Assembly (NCBI RefSeq): GCF_003148685.1
Contig: NZ_QGGR01000030.1
Location: 1 to 64,000 of the forward strand
Reading direction: 5' to 3'
DNA: 64,000 nucleotides
Source: Actinoplanes xinjiangensis
Lineage (GTDB): Bacteria; Actinomycetota; Actinomycetes; Mycobacteriales; Micromonosporaceae
The position numbers were made by a program, and so were the translations under genes. The notes below the pieces were generated by a model that did not search any database, was not told the DNA's origin, and saw only the letters and a program-made list of their open reading frames with translations. Positions within the stretch are counted from its first letter, which is position 1, and each line of letters starts with the position of its first letter. Below, in pieces: positions 1-8,033 of the stretch.

Positions 1-208
1 GACCCGCTTGCCACTCCGCGAGCACCGCCCCACCCAACATGACCAGTCAACGAGCGACCGCTGCTCAAGTCGCAACACCGGGTTGCAGTATTAGGACCTG
101 CTGGTCTTCACAGCGCTTCCGCGTTCGCTGGCGAGGCGAAGCTGCGGCTCCTCAATCTTGGACGAATCGTCCGCGGCGCCCGATGTCAGCCGGCTCACAC
201 CTCGTTCC

Positions 209-232
209 ACTTGCTTCGAATTCAAAGCGAGT
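209..232. promoter_or_regulatory. Operator-like palindrome 1, over the -35 box
   Basis: This 24-base imperfect palindrome has the pattern ACTnGCTTnGAATTCnAAGCnAGT, with 20 of 24 positions symmetric about a central GAATTC. Its core GCTTCGAAT is repeated in palindrome 2, 34 bases downstream. The size and symmetry suit a dimeric winged-helix repressor (MarR, HxlR or TetR class); which one is unknown. Confidence 0.5.
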
Positions 233-238
233 TATGGT
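211..238 (+). promoter_or_regulatory. Probable promoter of the oxidoreductase gene
   Basis: A -35-like TTGCTT at 211-216 and a -10-like TATGGT at 233-238 are separated by 16 bases, putting the expected transcription start near 245. The -35 box lies inside the first palindrome and the start point lies at the edge of the second, the usual geometry for steric repression. Read by eye; no transcription data. Confidence 0.45.
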
Positions 239-244
239 TCAGGG

Positions 245-264
245 GTGCTTCGAATACGAAGCAC
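245..264. promoter_or_regulatory. Operator-like palindrome 2, at the expected start point
   Basis: GTGCTTCGAATACGAAGCAC has perfect 8-base arms around AATA. It shares TGCTTCGAAT and the mirrored AAGC arm with palindrome 1, so both probably bind the same dimeric regulator. It ends 28 bases before the ATG. Confidence 0.5.
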
Positions 265-292
265 TCGGCAGACGAAGAGGCGAGGGCAAGCC

Positions 293-1249
293 ATGAAGGC
301 GATCCGATTCCATGAGTACGGCGACCCGACCGTCCTGCGCCACGAGGACGTCGACCAGCCCGTCCCCGGCACCGGCCAGGTGCTGATCCGGGTCGCGGCG
401 ACGTCGTTCAACGGCGTTGACGGCAACATCCGCGCCGGGTTCATGCAGGGCCCGATCCCGGTGGCCCTTCCGCACATCCCCGGCATCGACGTGTCCGGCA
501 CCATCGCGGCGCTCGGTGACGAGGTGACCGGCCTCGCGGTCGGCGACCGGGTCGTCGGGTTCCTGCCGATGACCGGTGACGGCGCCGCCGCCGAATACGT
601 CGTGGCCCCGGCCGGGATCCTCGCGCCGGCGCCCACCGGTATCGATCTGGTCGACGCCGCCGCACTGCCGACCGTCGGCCTCACCGCATGGCAGGCGCTG
701 TTCGACCACGCGAAACTCACCGGCGGGCAGCGTGTGCTGATCAACGGTGCGGGCGGGGCGGTCGGCGGCTACGCCGTGCAGCTGGCCAAGAGCGCCGGCG
801 CACACGTGATCGCCACGACCAGTGCGCGCACCGCCGACCGCGCGAAGGCGGCGGGCGCCGACGAGGTCATCACCGATGCGCAGGAGTCCGACGCCAAGGA
901 GCGCGAGGCCATCGACCACACCGGGGTCGACCCGGTCGACGTGGTCGTCAACCTCGCCCCGATCGACCCGGCGCGGCTGGCGGCGCTGCTCGACGTGATC
1001 CGGCCCGGCGGTGTCCTGGTCAACACCACGGTCTGGATGCCCGCCCCCAGCGACGAGCCGCGCGGTGTCCGCGGTATCGACCTGTTCGTCCGCAGCGACG
1101 CCGGACAGCTGGCACACCTGACCGGGCTGGTCGACTCCGGCGCGCTACGGGTCGAGGTCGCCCAGCGGGTCCCGCTCGCGGAGCTGCCCTCCGTGCACGC
1201 CCAGGCCGCTGCCGGCACGCTGCCCGGCAAGACCGTGATCGTCGTCTGA
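293..1249 (+). CDS. Zinc-independent MDR oxidoreductase (quinone oxidoreductase-like)
   Basis: Predicted cytosolic NAD(P)H-dependent reductase of the medium-chain dehydrogenase/reductase superfamily, 318 aa. A GroES-like N-terminal half (about residues 1-125) precedes a Rossmann domain carrying GAGGAVGGYAVQLAK near residues 151-165. No zinc-ligand Cys cluster is present, which favours the quinone/enoyl reductase branch over alcohol dehydrogenases. ATG at 293 is preferred because relatives start MKAIRFHEYG and a purine-rich GAAGAGGCGAGGG precedes it, although the frame is open back to 158. It is monocistronic, converges on the response regulator, and sits behind a promoter framed by two related palindromes, so inducible repression (perhaps by electrophiles or quinones) is plausible. 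The substrate cannot be deduced. Confidence 0.85.
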   Translation: MKAIRFHEYGDPTVLRHEDVDQPVPGTGQVLIRVAATSFNGVDGNIRAGFMQGPIPVALPHIPGIDVSGTIAALGDEVTGLAVGDRVVGFLPMTGDGAAAEYVVAPAGILAPAPTGIDLVDAAALPTVGLTAWQALFDHAKLTGGQRVLINGAGGAVGGYAVQLAKSAGAHVIATTSARTADRAKAAGADEVITDAQESDAKEREAIDHTGVDPVDVVVNLAPIDPARLAALLDVIRPGGVLVNTTVWMPAPSDEPRGVRGIDLFVRSDAGQLAHLTGLVDSGALRVEVAQRVPLAELPSVHAQAAAGTLPGKTVIVV

Positions 1250-1384
1250 CGGCCCGCCGCGGACGGAGACTCGCAGCGGCGGAGACCCGGAAAGCAGGAA
1301 ACGATGGCCCCTCTTGCAGCGATCGAACTCCCGCATCGGGCTCGCGGCCACCTCCCGCGGCGGTGACCATCGCGGCCACACCGA

Positions 1385-2116
1385 CTACCCGGCGCCGGCC
1401 CCGGTCTGGCCGGCGGCGCCCTGGACTCCGGTGCCGCGGGCGGTCACCAGGCCGGATTCGTAGGCGGCGATCACCAGCTGGGCGCGGTCGCGGGCGGCGA
1501 GCTTGTGCAGCAGGCGGCCGATGTGGGTCTTGACGGTGCCGACACCCAGATACAGATGGTCGGCGATCTCGGTGTTGGACAGGCCCGCGGCGATCAGGGA
1601 CAGCACCTCCCGTTCGCGTTCGGTGATGGCGTCGAGGCCGCGCGGCGTACCGGAGGAGGGGTTGCCCTTGCCGGTGAAGGCGTCGATCAGCCGGCGGGTC
1701 ACCCGGGGCGCCAGCAACGCCTCCCCGGCGGCGACCAGGCGGACACCGTTGAGCAGCTCGGCGGCGGTGGCGTCCTTGACGAGGAAGCCGCTGGCACCGG
1801 CCTGGAGCGCGGCGTACACGTACTCGTCGAGGTCGAACGTGGTCAGGATGAGCACCCGCACCGCGGTGGTGTCCGGTCCCGCGCAGATCTGGCGGGTCGC
1901 CTCGATGCCGTCCATCTCCGGCATCCGCACGTCCATCAGGACCACGTCGGGTCGCAGCTCCCGGGCCAGCCGGACGGCCTCGGCGCCGGTGCCGGCCTCA
2001 CCGACCGTGGTGAGGCCGGGTGACGCGTCGAGCAGCGCCCGGAAACTCTCCCGCATCAGCGGGTGGTCGTCGGCGAGCAGCACTCGGATGTCCAGCGCGG
2101 GCGGGGCGTCGGTCAC
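1385..2116 (-). CDS. NarL/FixJ-family response regulator
   Basis: A 243-aa two-component response regulator. The N-terminal receiver has the acidic pair in LLADDHPL, the phospho-acceptor Asp in DVVLMDVRMPEMDG, and the switch Thr in LILTTFD. The C-terminal LuxR-type helix-turn-helix reads LTEREREVLSLIAAGLSNTE and continues through VGTVKTHIGRLLHKL. The GTG start at 2116 overlaps the kinase stop (GTGA), so the pair is translationally coupled. A longer upstream frame exists but overlaps the kinase. The divergent ABC exporter genes begin about 100 bases from the kinase start and are a likely target of this system; this is inferred from position only. Confidence 0.93.
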   Translation of the reverse strand: MTDAPPALDIRVLLADDHPLMRESFRALLDASPGLTTVGEAGTGAEAVRLARELRPDVVLMDVRMPEMDGIEATRQICAGPDTTAVRVLILTTFDLDEYVYAALQAGASGFLVKDATAAELLNGVRLVAAGEALLAPRVTRRLIDAFTGKGNPSSGTPRGLDAITEREREVLSLIAAGLSNTEIADHLYLGVGTVKTHIGRLLHKLAARDRAQLVIAAYESGLVTARGTGVQGAAGQTGAGAG

Positions 2117-3309
2117 GCGTTCTCCTCTTCCGGCGTGTACGGGATGGCGGCGGTCACCTGGAACCCACCGTCCGGGCGGGTGCCGGTGGAGAGCCGGCCG
2201 CCGTACATCGAAACACGTTCGCGCATGCCGATCAGCCCCTGGCCGGTGCGCCCGCGACGGGACGGCGCCCGGCCCCGCCCGTCGTCGGTCACCTCGATGT
2301 GGACCTCCCCGGCGCCGGCACGCACCGCCACCCGGCACCGGCTCGCGTCCGCGTGTTTGATCACGTTGGTCAGTGATTCCTGGACGATGCGGTAGACGGT
2401 GAGCCCGACCGCCGTCGGCAGCTGCTCGACGCCGGCCAGGTCGAGGTCGATGTGGAGCGCCGGTGATCGCAGCCGGTCGACGAGGTCGGGCAGGTCGGCG
2501 GCGGCCGGGGCGGGCGCCCGGTCGGCGGCCGGTTCGTCGTCGTCACGCATCACGTCGAGCAGCCGGCGGATCTCGACGAGCGCCGAGCGGCTGGTCTTCT
2601 CGATCGTCTGGAGCGCGGCCCGGGTCTCGGCCGGCCTCTCCTCGGCCAGGTGGTTGGCGATGGTCGCCTTCACCGTGATCAGGCTCAGGCTGTGGCCGAC
2701 GATGTCGTGCAACTCGCGGGCGATCCGCAGCCGTTCGTCGGCGACCGCGTCACGGGCCACCCGGCGCGCGGCCTCGGCCTGCAGGGCGCGCCGCCGGCGG
2801 ATCAGCCGGCCGGCCGCCCACGCCGTCGCGATGACGACGACGGTGATCCCGGTCTCGACCTGCCACCACAGTGGCGCCTCACTCTGCGGCGCCGACGCGG
2901 ACGTGACGCCGGTGCGCCGATACAGCCACGGGATGGTGATCGCGGGCGCGGCCAGGCCGGTGACCAGCGCGGTCATCGCCGGGAGCCGGCCGGCCGCGGC
3001 GGCCAGGCTGTAGCCGGCGAACGCGACCGGCACCCAGGTCAGGAAGATGACGCCGAAACCGACGACACCCGTGGCGGTGGCGATCGTTGCGGCCGCGGTC
3101 ACGACGGCGAACACCGGCGCCGGCCAGAGCCGCCGCACCACCAGCGGCAGACCGGCCGCCGCCCCGGCCGTCCACGCGAGCGCGGCCGGACCGGCGAACG
3201 CCGGGCCCGGCGGATCCAGCGTCGCGGCGATGATCTGGTAGGTCAGCACCACGGCGAGGGCCGCGTCGATCAGCGTGCCGCGTACCTGGAATGCGGAGGC
3301 CCGTGTCAC
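2113..3309 (-). CDS. NarL-type sensor histidine kinase
   Basis: A membrane sensor kinase of about 398 aa. Several hydrophobic helices fill the first ~150 residues, followed by a HisKA_3 dimerisation domain with the phospho-acceptor His in ELHDIVGHSL and a HATPase_c domain (N-box around LTNVIKHAD, then VTDDGRGRAP and GLIGMRERV). There is little extracytoplasmic sequence, so it probably senses within the membrane, as kinases next to antibiotic-type ABC exporters often do. The start is uncertain: GTG at 3309 follows a GGGGCGG tract, while an in-frame ATG at 3360 is also possible. It is co-transcribed with, and overlaps, the regulator gene downstream. Confidence 0.9.
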   Translation of the reverse strand: MTRASAFQVRGTLIDAALAVVLTYQIIAATLDPPGPAFAGPAALAWTAGAAAGLPLVVRRLWPAPVFAVVTAAATIATATGVVGFGVIFLTWVPVAFAGYSLAAAAGRLPAMTALVTGLAAPAITIPWLYRRTGVTSASAPQSEAPLWWQVETGITVVVIATAWAAGRLIRRRRALQAEAARRVARDAVADERLRIARELHDIVGHSLSLITVKATIANHLAEERPAETRAALQTIEKTSRSALVEIRRLLDVMRDDDEPAADRAPAPAAADLPDLVDRLRSPALHIDLDLAGVEQLPTAVGLTVYRIVQESLTNVIKHADASRCRVAVRAGAGEVHIEVTDDGRGRAPSRRGRTGQGLIGMRERVSMYGGRLSTGTRPDGGFQVTAAIPYTPEEENA

Positions 3310-3421
3310 CCGCCCCACGTTATCGGCGTGATCCACCGGGGCGCGTCTGACCCAGGTCATACCTTCGGTTCCGACCCCGGTCAGACTCGCCGGCCCCCGC
3401 CTCGCCGACACCATGGGACGC

Positions 3422-4381
3422 ATGATCGAGCTGCGAGAGCTGACCAAACGATATGGACCGACGACGGCGGTCGACCGGCTGTCCTGCGAGGTCCGCCCCG
3501 GCGTGGTGACCGGATTCCTCGGGCCCAACGGGGCGGGCAAGTCCACCACGATGCGCATGATGCTCGGCCTGCACCGGCCCACCTCCGGCGAGGCCCTGAT
3601 CAACGGGCGCCGCTACGACCGGATCCGCCGTCCGCTGCACGAGGTCGGCGCGGTCCTCGACGCCGACGCCGCGCACCCCGGCCGCAGCGCGTTCACCCAT
3701 CTCGCCTGCCTGGCCCGCAGCAACGGGATCGGCAGGGCCCGGGTGGCGGCGGTGCTCGACGAGGTCGGCCTGGCCGGGGTGGCACACAAGCGGGTCGGCG
3801 GGTTCTCCCTCGGTATGCGCCAGCGGCTCGGCATCGCCGGCGCCCTGCTCGGCGACCCGGCCGTCGTGCTGCTCGACGAACCGGTCAACGGCCTGGACGC
3901 CGCCGGCATCCGGTGGATCCGGTCCACGCTGCGGTCGCTGGCCGCCCAGGGACGCACGGTGCTGCTGTCCAGCCATCTGATGAGCGAGATGGCGGTCACC
4001 GTGGACCGGGTCCTGATCATCGGCAAGGGACGGCTCCTCGAGGACACCTCGATCCACGAGATGCGCGACCGGTTCGAGCGGGACGTGCTCGTACGGACGC
4101 CGCGCCCCGCCGAACTCACCGGCGTACTGACCCGGCTGGGAGCCACCGTCACCCCGAACGGTGACGGCGACCTGATCGCGGTCGGGGTGGACGCCCCGGC
4201 CATCGGCGACGCCGCCGCGCACGCCGGGATCCCGATCCACGCGCTGACCCCGCGCAGCGCCACTCTCGAAGACGTCTACCTGCAGATGACCAGCTCGGCC
4301 GCCGAATACCGGGCCACCGTCACCGCCGCCCCCACCAGCGCCGCCCTCGTCGGCGCCGCCTCTGCGAAGGAGAACAACTGA
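3422..4381 (+). CDS. ABC transporter ATP-binding protein
   Basis: A 319-aa cytosolic ATPase of an ABC-2 type exporter. Walker A is GPNGAGKST, the signature motif is FSLGMRQRL, and Walker B is VVLLDEP followed by the H-loop in LSSHLMSEM. The C-terminal ~80 residues form the extension typical of DrrA/BcrA-like ATPases. I start at ATG 3422 (MIELRELTKRYG) by family resemblance; ATG 3413 in the same frame is equally possible and neither has a strong ribosome site. The stop overlaps the permease ATG by one base (TGATG), so the two are coupled. The substrate is probably a lipid or a hydrophobic or antibiotic-like molecule, inferred from family. Confidence 0.93.
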   Translation: MIELRELTKRYGPTTAVDRLSCEVRPGVVTGFLGPNGAGKSTTMRMMLGLHRPTSGEALINGRRYDRIRRPLHEVGAVLDADAAHPGRSAFTHLACLARSNGIGRARVAAVLDEVGLAGVAHKRVGGFSLGMRQRLGIAGALLGDPAVVLLDEPVNGLDAAGIRWIRSTLRSLAAQGRTVLLSSHLMSEMAVTVDRVLIIGKGRLLEDTSIHEMRDRFERDVLVRTPRPAELTGVLTRLGATVTPNGDGDLIAVGVDAPAIGDAAAHAGIPIHALTPRSATLEDVYLQMTSSAAEYRATVTAAPTSAALVGAASAKENN

Positions 4382-5172
4382 TGACCGCCCTGCTGGACCG
4401 TACGTGGCGCGACGCGGTGGCCGCCGAGTGGATGAAGGTGCGCAGTCTCCGGTCGACGTGGGCGTTCCTCGCCGGCGGGATGGCCGCGACCGCGCTGGGC
4501 GCACTGATCCTGTTCATGCTGGTCGGCGCCTACGACGCGGCCACCCCCGCCGAGCGGTTGAACTACGAGACCGCCGACCCGACCGTGGTGACCATGCCGT
4601 TCGTGATGTTCTTCGTCGGGGCGATCGGTGCCATGCTCGTCACCAGCGAGTTCGCGACCCGCTCGATCGGCCCGGCGCTGCTGGCCGTACCGCAGCGCCG
4701 CCTGCTGATGGGCGCCAAGGCGACCGTTGCCGGACTCGTCGGCCTCGGCTGCGGTGCCCTGTTCGCCCTGCTCGCGTTCGCCGACGCCCGCCTGCTGCTC
4801 GGGGACCGCCCGGCACCGATCAACCCGTGGCCCCAGTGGACCGACGCGATCCCGACCGTGCTCTGCGCCACCCTGGTCGTCACGGTCACCTGCCTGGTGG
4901 CGATGGGCATCGGTGCCGTCGTGCGATCCACCGCGGCGGCCCTGACCATCGTCGGCACGCTCGTCCTGGTGATGCCGACCTTCGCGCACTTCCTGCCGAC
5001 GGTGTGGCAGCTGCGGCTCGCCTCGGTACTGCTGCCCAACCTCACCCCGCAGCTGGCCGGCAGCGACCATCCGTACCTGCTCTCGCAGGGCGGTGCGGCC
5101 GCGGTGACCGCCGGATACGTGCTGCTCGCCCTGACCGCCGGTGTGCTGCGCTTCAGCCGCCGCGACGCCTGA
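4381..5172 (+). CDS. ABC-2 type transporter permease
   Basis: A 263-aa integral membrane partner of the preceding ATPase. It shows about six hydrophobic helices, including TWAFLAGGMAATALGALILF near the N-terminus and VTAGYVLLALTAGVLRF at the end. The motif LVTSEFATRSIGPALLAVPQ, between the second and third helices, matches the cytoplasmic coupling region of ABC-2 permeases. Its start overlaps the ATPase stop, and it lies in the same transcription unit as the small membrane protein that follows 38 bases later. Confidence 0.9.
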   Translation: MTALLDRTWRDAVAAEWMKVRSLRSTWAFLAGGMAATALGALILFMLVGAYDAATPAERLNYETADPTVVTMPFVMFFVGAIGAMLVTSEFATRSIGPALLAVPQRRLLMGAKATVAGLVGLGCGALFALLAFADARLLLGDRPAPINPWPQWTDAIPTVLCATLVVTVTCLVAMGIGAVVRSTAAALTIVGTLVLVMPTFAHFLPTVWQLRLASVLLPNLTPQLAGSDHPYLLSQGGAAAVTAGYVLLALTAGVLRFSRRDA

Positions 5173-5210
5173 CCCCGACACCGACACCGACGACTCGTAG
5201 GAGAGAAACC

Positions 5211-5429
5211 ATGACCGACCTCGCCATGACCCTGCTCGGCATCCTGTTCTGGACCCTCCCGCTGGCCGCCTACGTGGCCGTGTTCGCCGCCACGATCGCC
5301 GGCATCGTGCGCGCACCGCTGAGCAGACGATCGCGTACCCGCTGGATCTGGCTCGTCGTCCTCGCTCCCGGCATCGGCATCGTCCTGTGGTTTCTCGCGG
5401 GCCGCCCGGCGGTCTCGGCCCGGCGGTGA
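5211..5429 (+). CDS. Small PLDc_N-domain membrane protein
   Basis: A 72-aa protein with two transmembrane helices, matching the short PLDc_N (phospholipase D nuclease N-terminal) family. Visible markers are the linker RSRTRWIWLVVLAPGIG and the end VLWFLAGRP. These stand-alone domains have no catalytic HKD motif and an unknown role. The start ATG is preceded by TAGGAGAGAAACC, a good ribosome site. It is the last gene of the ABC exporter unit and may be an accessory membrane subunit, which is inferred only from position. Confidence 0.8.
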   Translation: MTDLAMTLLGILFWTLPLAAYVAVFAATIAGIVRAPLSRRSRTRWIWLVVLAPGIGIVLWFLAGRPAVSARR

Positions 5430-5632
5430 TCCGGAGGCCGGCGGCACGGCGGTGGTCGATCGACTCCAGGATGCCGAGGGCGCGGCACCACCACAGGGCG
5501 GCCGGCGGCCGCGGGAGAATCAGCCGCGGATGGACCGTACCCCTTGCTCTGACCTGCATGTCATGCCGGTGTCATGGATGCCCTTCTATCTTGCCGTCGT
5601 CGCATTGGCATTGGTTGAGACGGGGGTGTCCC

Positions 5633-8020
5633 ATGCCGGGATCGATGGGGTTGCGTGTTGCCCTGGCGGGCGCATTGGCGGGAACAGTACTGGGAGCGCC
5701 ACCGGCATCGGTGGCGGAAGCGCCGTCGTCGGTGGTGGACGATCGGGCCTATCCGGGTGCCGAGGAGATCTTCGCCCAGCACGGCGTGCGGGTGATCAAG
5801 GGCGACGGCAACATCCGGTACGTGGCGGACTGCGCGGCGGACCCGGATCTCCTGCGGGTGGAGCGGCTGGTCGGCTCGGACCTGAAGACGACGTGTTTCG
5901 AGGTACGGGGGCCGCGCGGCTTCCTGACCCTGGAGCTGGCCAACGCGTTCCTGGTGCGCGGCGCCGACCGGACGGTGACGGCGAAGGCCACCTTCGAGGG
6001 CGAGACGGACACCGTCACGGTGCCGCCGCACGAGTACGAGGCCATCGGCAACGGCGACGCCACCCACACGCTTGTGGAGCTGCGGGTCGCGGGTACGCCG
6101 CCGGCGGGTGAGACGTCCGCCCATCCGTTCGTGGCCCGGGTGGAACCCGCCGACGGGCGGGCCTGCAGTGGGGTGCTGATCGCGGCACAGTGGATCGCCA
6201 CCACCCGGTCGTGCCTCGCCGCGGACGGCAACGTCGCCGCGGGCGCCCCGCCGCAGGCCACCGGGGTGACCCTGGGCCGCGCGGACCTGACCCGCTCCGG
6301 CGGTCACACGACCACGATCGCCGAGGTCGTACCCCGTACCGACCGGGATCTGGTCCTGGCCCGGTTGACCGCGCCGGCCGAGGGCATCACGCCGATCGGG
6401 CTCGCCTCCACCGCGCCGTCCGCCGGTGACCAGGTGGTGGCCGCCGGCTACGGGCGCGGCGCGGCCGACTGGACCTCCGACGTGCTGCGCAGCGGCGGCT
6501 ACACCGTCGGGGCGCTGACCGCCACCACGGTCGCGCTCACCCGCTCGGCGGGCACCGCGACGAGCACGTGCAAGGGCGATGCGGGCGGTCCGGCATTCCG
6601 GTCCGTCTCCGGGTCCCACCAGTTGCTGGGCCTGCACTCCCGGTCCACGCACCGCGGCTGCTTCGGCGCCGGCAACGACAACGGCGAGGACCAGGCGATC
6701 GAGGTACGCACGGACGACCTCGGCCCGTGGATCGACGCGGTGCTGACCCCACCGGCCCGGCAGAACCCGCTGAAGAACCTGCTCGCCGGCGCCACCCCGA
6801 CCGCGTCGAGCAGCACCGAGAACTGGGGCTGGGCGTTGCGCCTGGTCAACGACGGCGCCCGGGAGGGCCTCGGCTGGAGCTCCCTGGACCCGCCGAACGC
6901 GCAGCGGATCGAATGGCTGCAGTTCGACCTGCCGCAGCCGCAGGTGATGAACCGGGTCGACCTGTTCCCCCGCTCGGACGGCAACGCCTCCGGCTTCAAC
7001 TTCCCGTCGAACTTCGTCATCGAGACCTACCGCAACGGTTCGTGGTTCCCCGCGCTGCAGCGGTCCAACCTGCCGAACCCGGGCAACAAGCCGATGCGGT
7101 TCACCTTCGACTCGCCGCGCACCGTGGAGAAGCTGCGGATCCGGCTGGGGTCCGGCCGGCTGTTCCAGTTCGCCGAGGTGGAGGCGTACCTGTCGGACAA
7201 CCTGCTGGCCGACGCCACGGTGACCGCGTCCAGCACCATCGAGAACTGGGGCTGGTCCCTGCGGTACGTCAACGACGTGCGCCGTGAGGGCATCGGCTGG
7301 AGTTCCGACCCGGTCGCCGGCCGCAACGACTGGATCCAGTTCGACCTGCCGCAGACCCGCACCATGAACCGGATCGACCTGTACCCGCGGTCCGACGGCT
7401 CGAACGCGGGCAACAGCTTCCCGGCCACGTTCACGGTGGAGGCGTACCGCGACGGCCAGTGGCGCACCGTGGTGACCCAGACCGGCCGCCCGCACCCGGG
7501 CGCCGCCCCGCAGCGGTTCCAGTTCCCGCCGCAGCCCGTCGAGCGACTGCGGGTGTCCACCGGCTCCGGCCTGCACGTGCAGTTCGCCGAGGTGGAGGCG
7601 TACCTGTCGAACAACCTGCTCGCCGACGCGGTGACCACCGCGGCCAGCAGCACCGAGAACTGGGGCTGGTCCCTGCGGTACGTCAACGACGGCGTGTCCG
7701 GTGCCGACGGGTGGAGCTCGCTCGATCCGCCGGCCGCCGACCGTCCCGAATGGGTGGAGTTCGCCTTCCCCGGCGCGCGGACGCTGAACCGGGTCGACAT
7801 CTACCCCCGCACGTCCGGCAGCACGTTCCCGCCCGACTTCACCATCGACGTGTTCCGCGGCGGGACGTGGCACACCGTGGTCAGCCGCACCGGCCATCCG
7901 GCCCCGGGGGCGACGCCGCAGCGGTTCCTGTTCCCGGCACAGGACGCCGAGCGGGTCCGGATCAAGGCCGGCGCGGGCCGGCTGCTGCAGTTCGCCGAGA
8001 TCACCGCAGACCACATCTGA
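5633..8020 (+). CDS. Secreted trypsin-fold pseudoprotease with three discoidin-like domains
   Basis: A 795-aa secreted protein. Residues 1-30 are a Sec signal peptide. Residues ~140-375 have the chymotrypsin (S1) fold, but two of three catalytic residues are replaced: the WVLTAAHC-type box reads WIATTRSC (Ser193 for His) and GDSGGP reads GDAGGP (Ala317 for Ser); Asp239 in DLVLARL remains. Three ~135-residue repeats follow (about 382-515, 523-655, 661-795), each beginning NLLA and containing ENWGW, then VNDG or VNDV, and ending QFAEVEAYLS or similar; they resemble F5/8-type-C/discoidin sugar-binding modules. ATG 5633 is chosen for the signal peptide and the GAGACGGGGG ribosome site. The toxin gene starts 14 bases downstream. 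It is probably a cell-surface binding protein rather than an enzyme. Confidence 0.85.
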   Translation: MPGSMGLRVALAGALAGTVLGAPPASVAEAPSSVVDDRAYPGAEEIFAQHGVRVIKGDGNIRYVADCAADPDLLRVERLVGSDLKTTCFEVRGPRGFLTLELANAFLVRGADRTVTAKATFEGETDTVTVPPHEYEAIGNGDATHTLVELRVAGTPPAGETSAHPFVARVEPADGRACSGVLIAAQWIATTRSCLAADGNVAAGAPPQATGVTLGRADLTRSGGHTTTIAEVVPRTDRDLVLARLTAPAEGITPIGLASTAPSAGDQVVAAGYGRGAADWTSDVLRSGGYTVGALTATTVALTRSAGTATSTCKGDAGGPAFRSVSGSHQLLGLHSRSTHRGCFGAGNDNGEDQAIEVRTDDLGPWIDAVLTPPARQNPLKNLLAGATPTASSSTENWGWALRLVNDGAREGLGWSSLDPPNAQRIEWLQFDLPQPQVMNRVDLFPRSDGNASGFNFPSNFVIETYRNGSWFPALQRSNLPNPGNKPMRFTFDSPRTVEKLRIRLGSGRLFQFAEVEAYLSDNLLADATVTASSTIENWGWSLRYVNDVRREGIGWSSDPVAGRNDWIQFDLPQTRTMNRIDLYPRSDGSNAGNSFPATFTVEAYRDGQWRTVVTQTGRPHPGAAPQRFQFPPQPVERLRVSTGSGLHVQFAEVEAYLSNNLLADAVTTAASSTENWGWSLRYVNDGVSGADGWSSLDPPAADRPEWVEFAFPGARTLNRVDIYPRTSGSTFPPDFTIDVFRGGTWHTVVSRTGHPAPGATPQRFLFPAQDAERVRIKAGAGRLLQFAEITADHI

Positions 8021-8033
8021 CGGGGGGCCGATC

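Larger units (their letters stand above)
1..292. other. Left-edge non-coding region
   Basis: No convincing gene is visible in these 292 bases. Short open frames on both strands lack ribosome binding sites and recognisable protein content. The stretch holds the promoter and paired palindromes of the oxidoreductase gene (listed separately) and one further short palindrome, GGACGAATCGTCC at 160-172. A divergent regulator gene could lie just left of the window, but nothing here shows it. Confidence 0.5.

Noticed and set aside
1250..1384. Terminator between the oxidoreductase and response regulator
   Set aside because: No perfect stem of useful length was found by eye in this convergent gap.
5633..8020. 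Active trypsin-family protease
   Set aside because: The nucleophile codon is GCG (Ala) in GDAGGP and the His position is Ser, so an active S1 protease is not supported.
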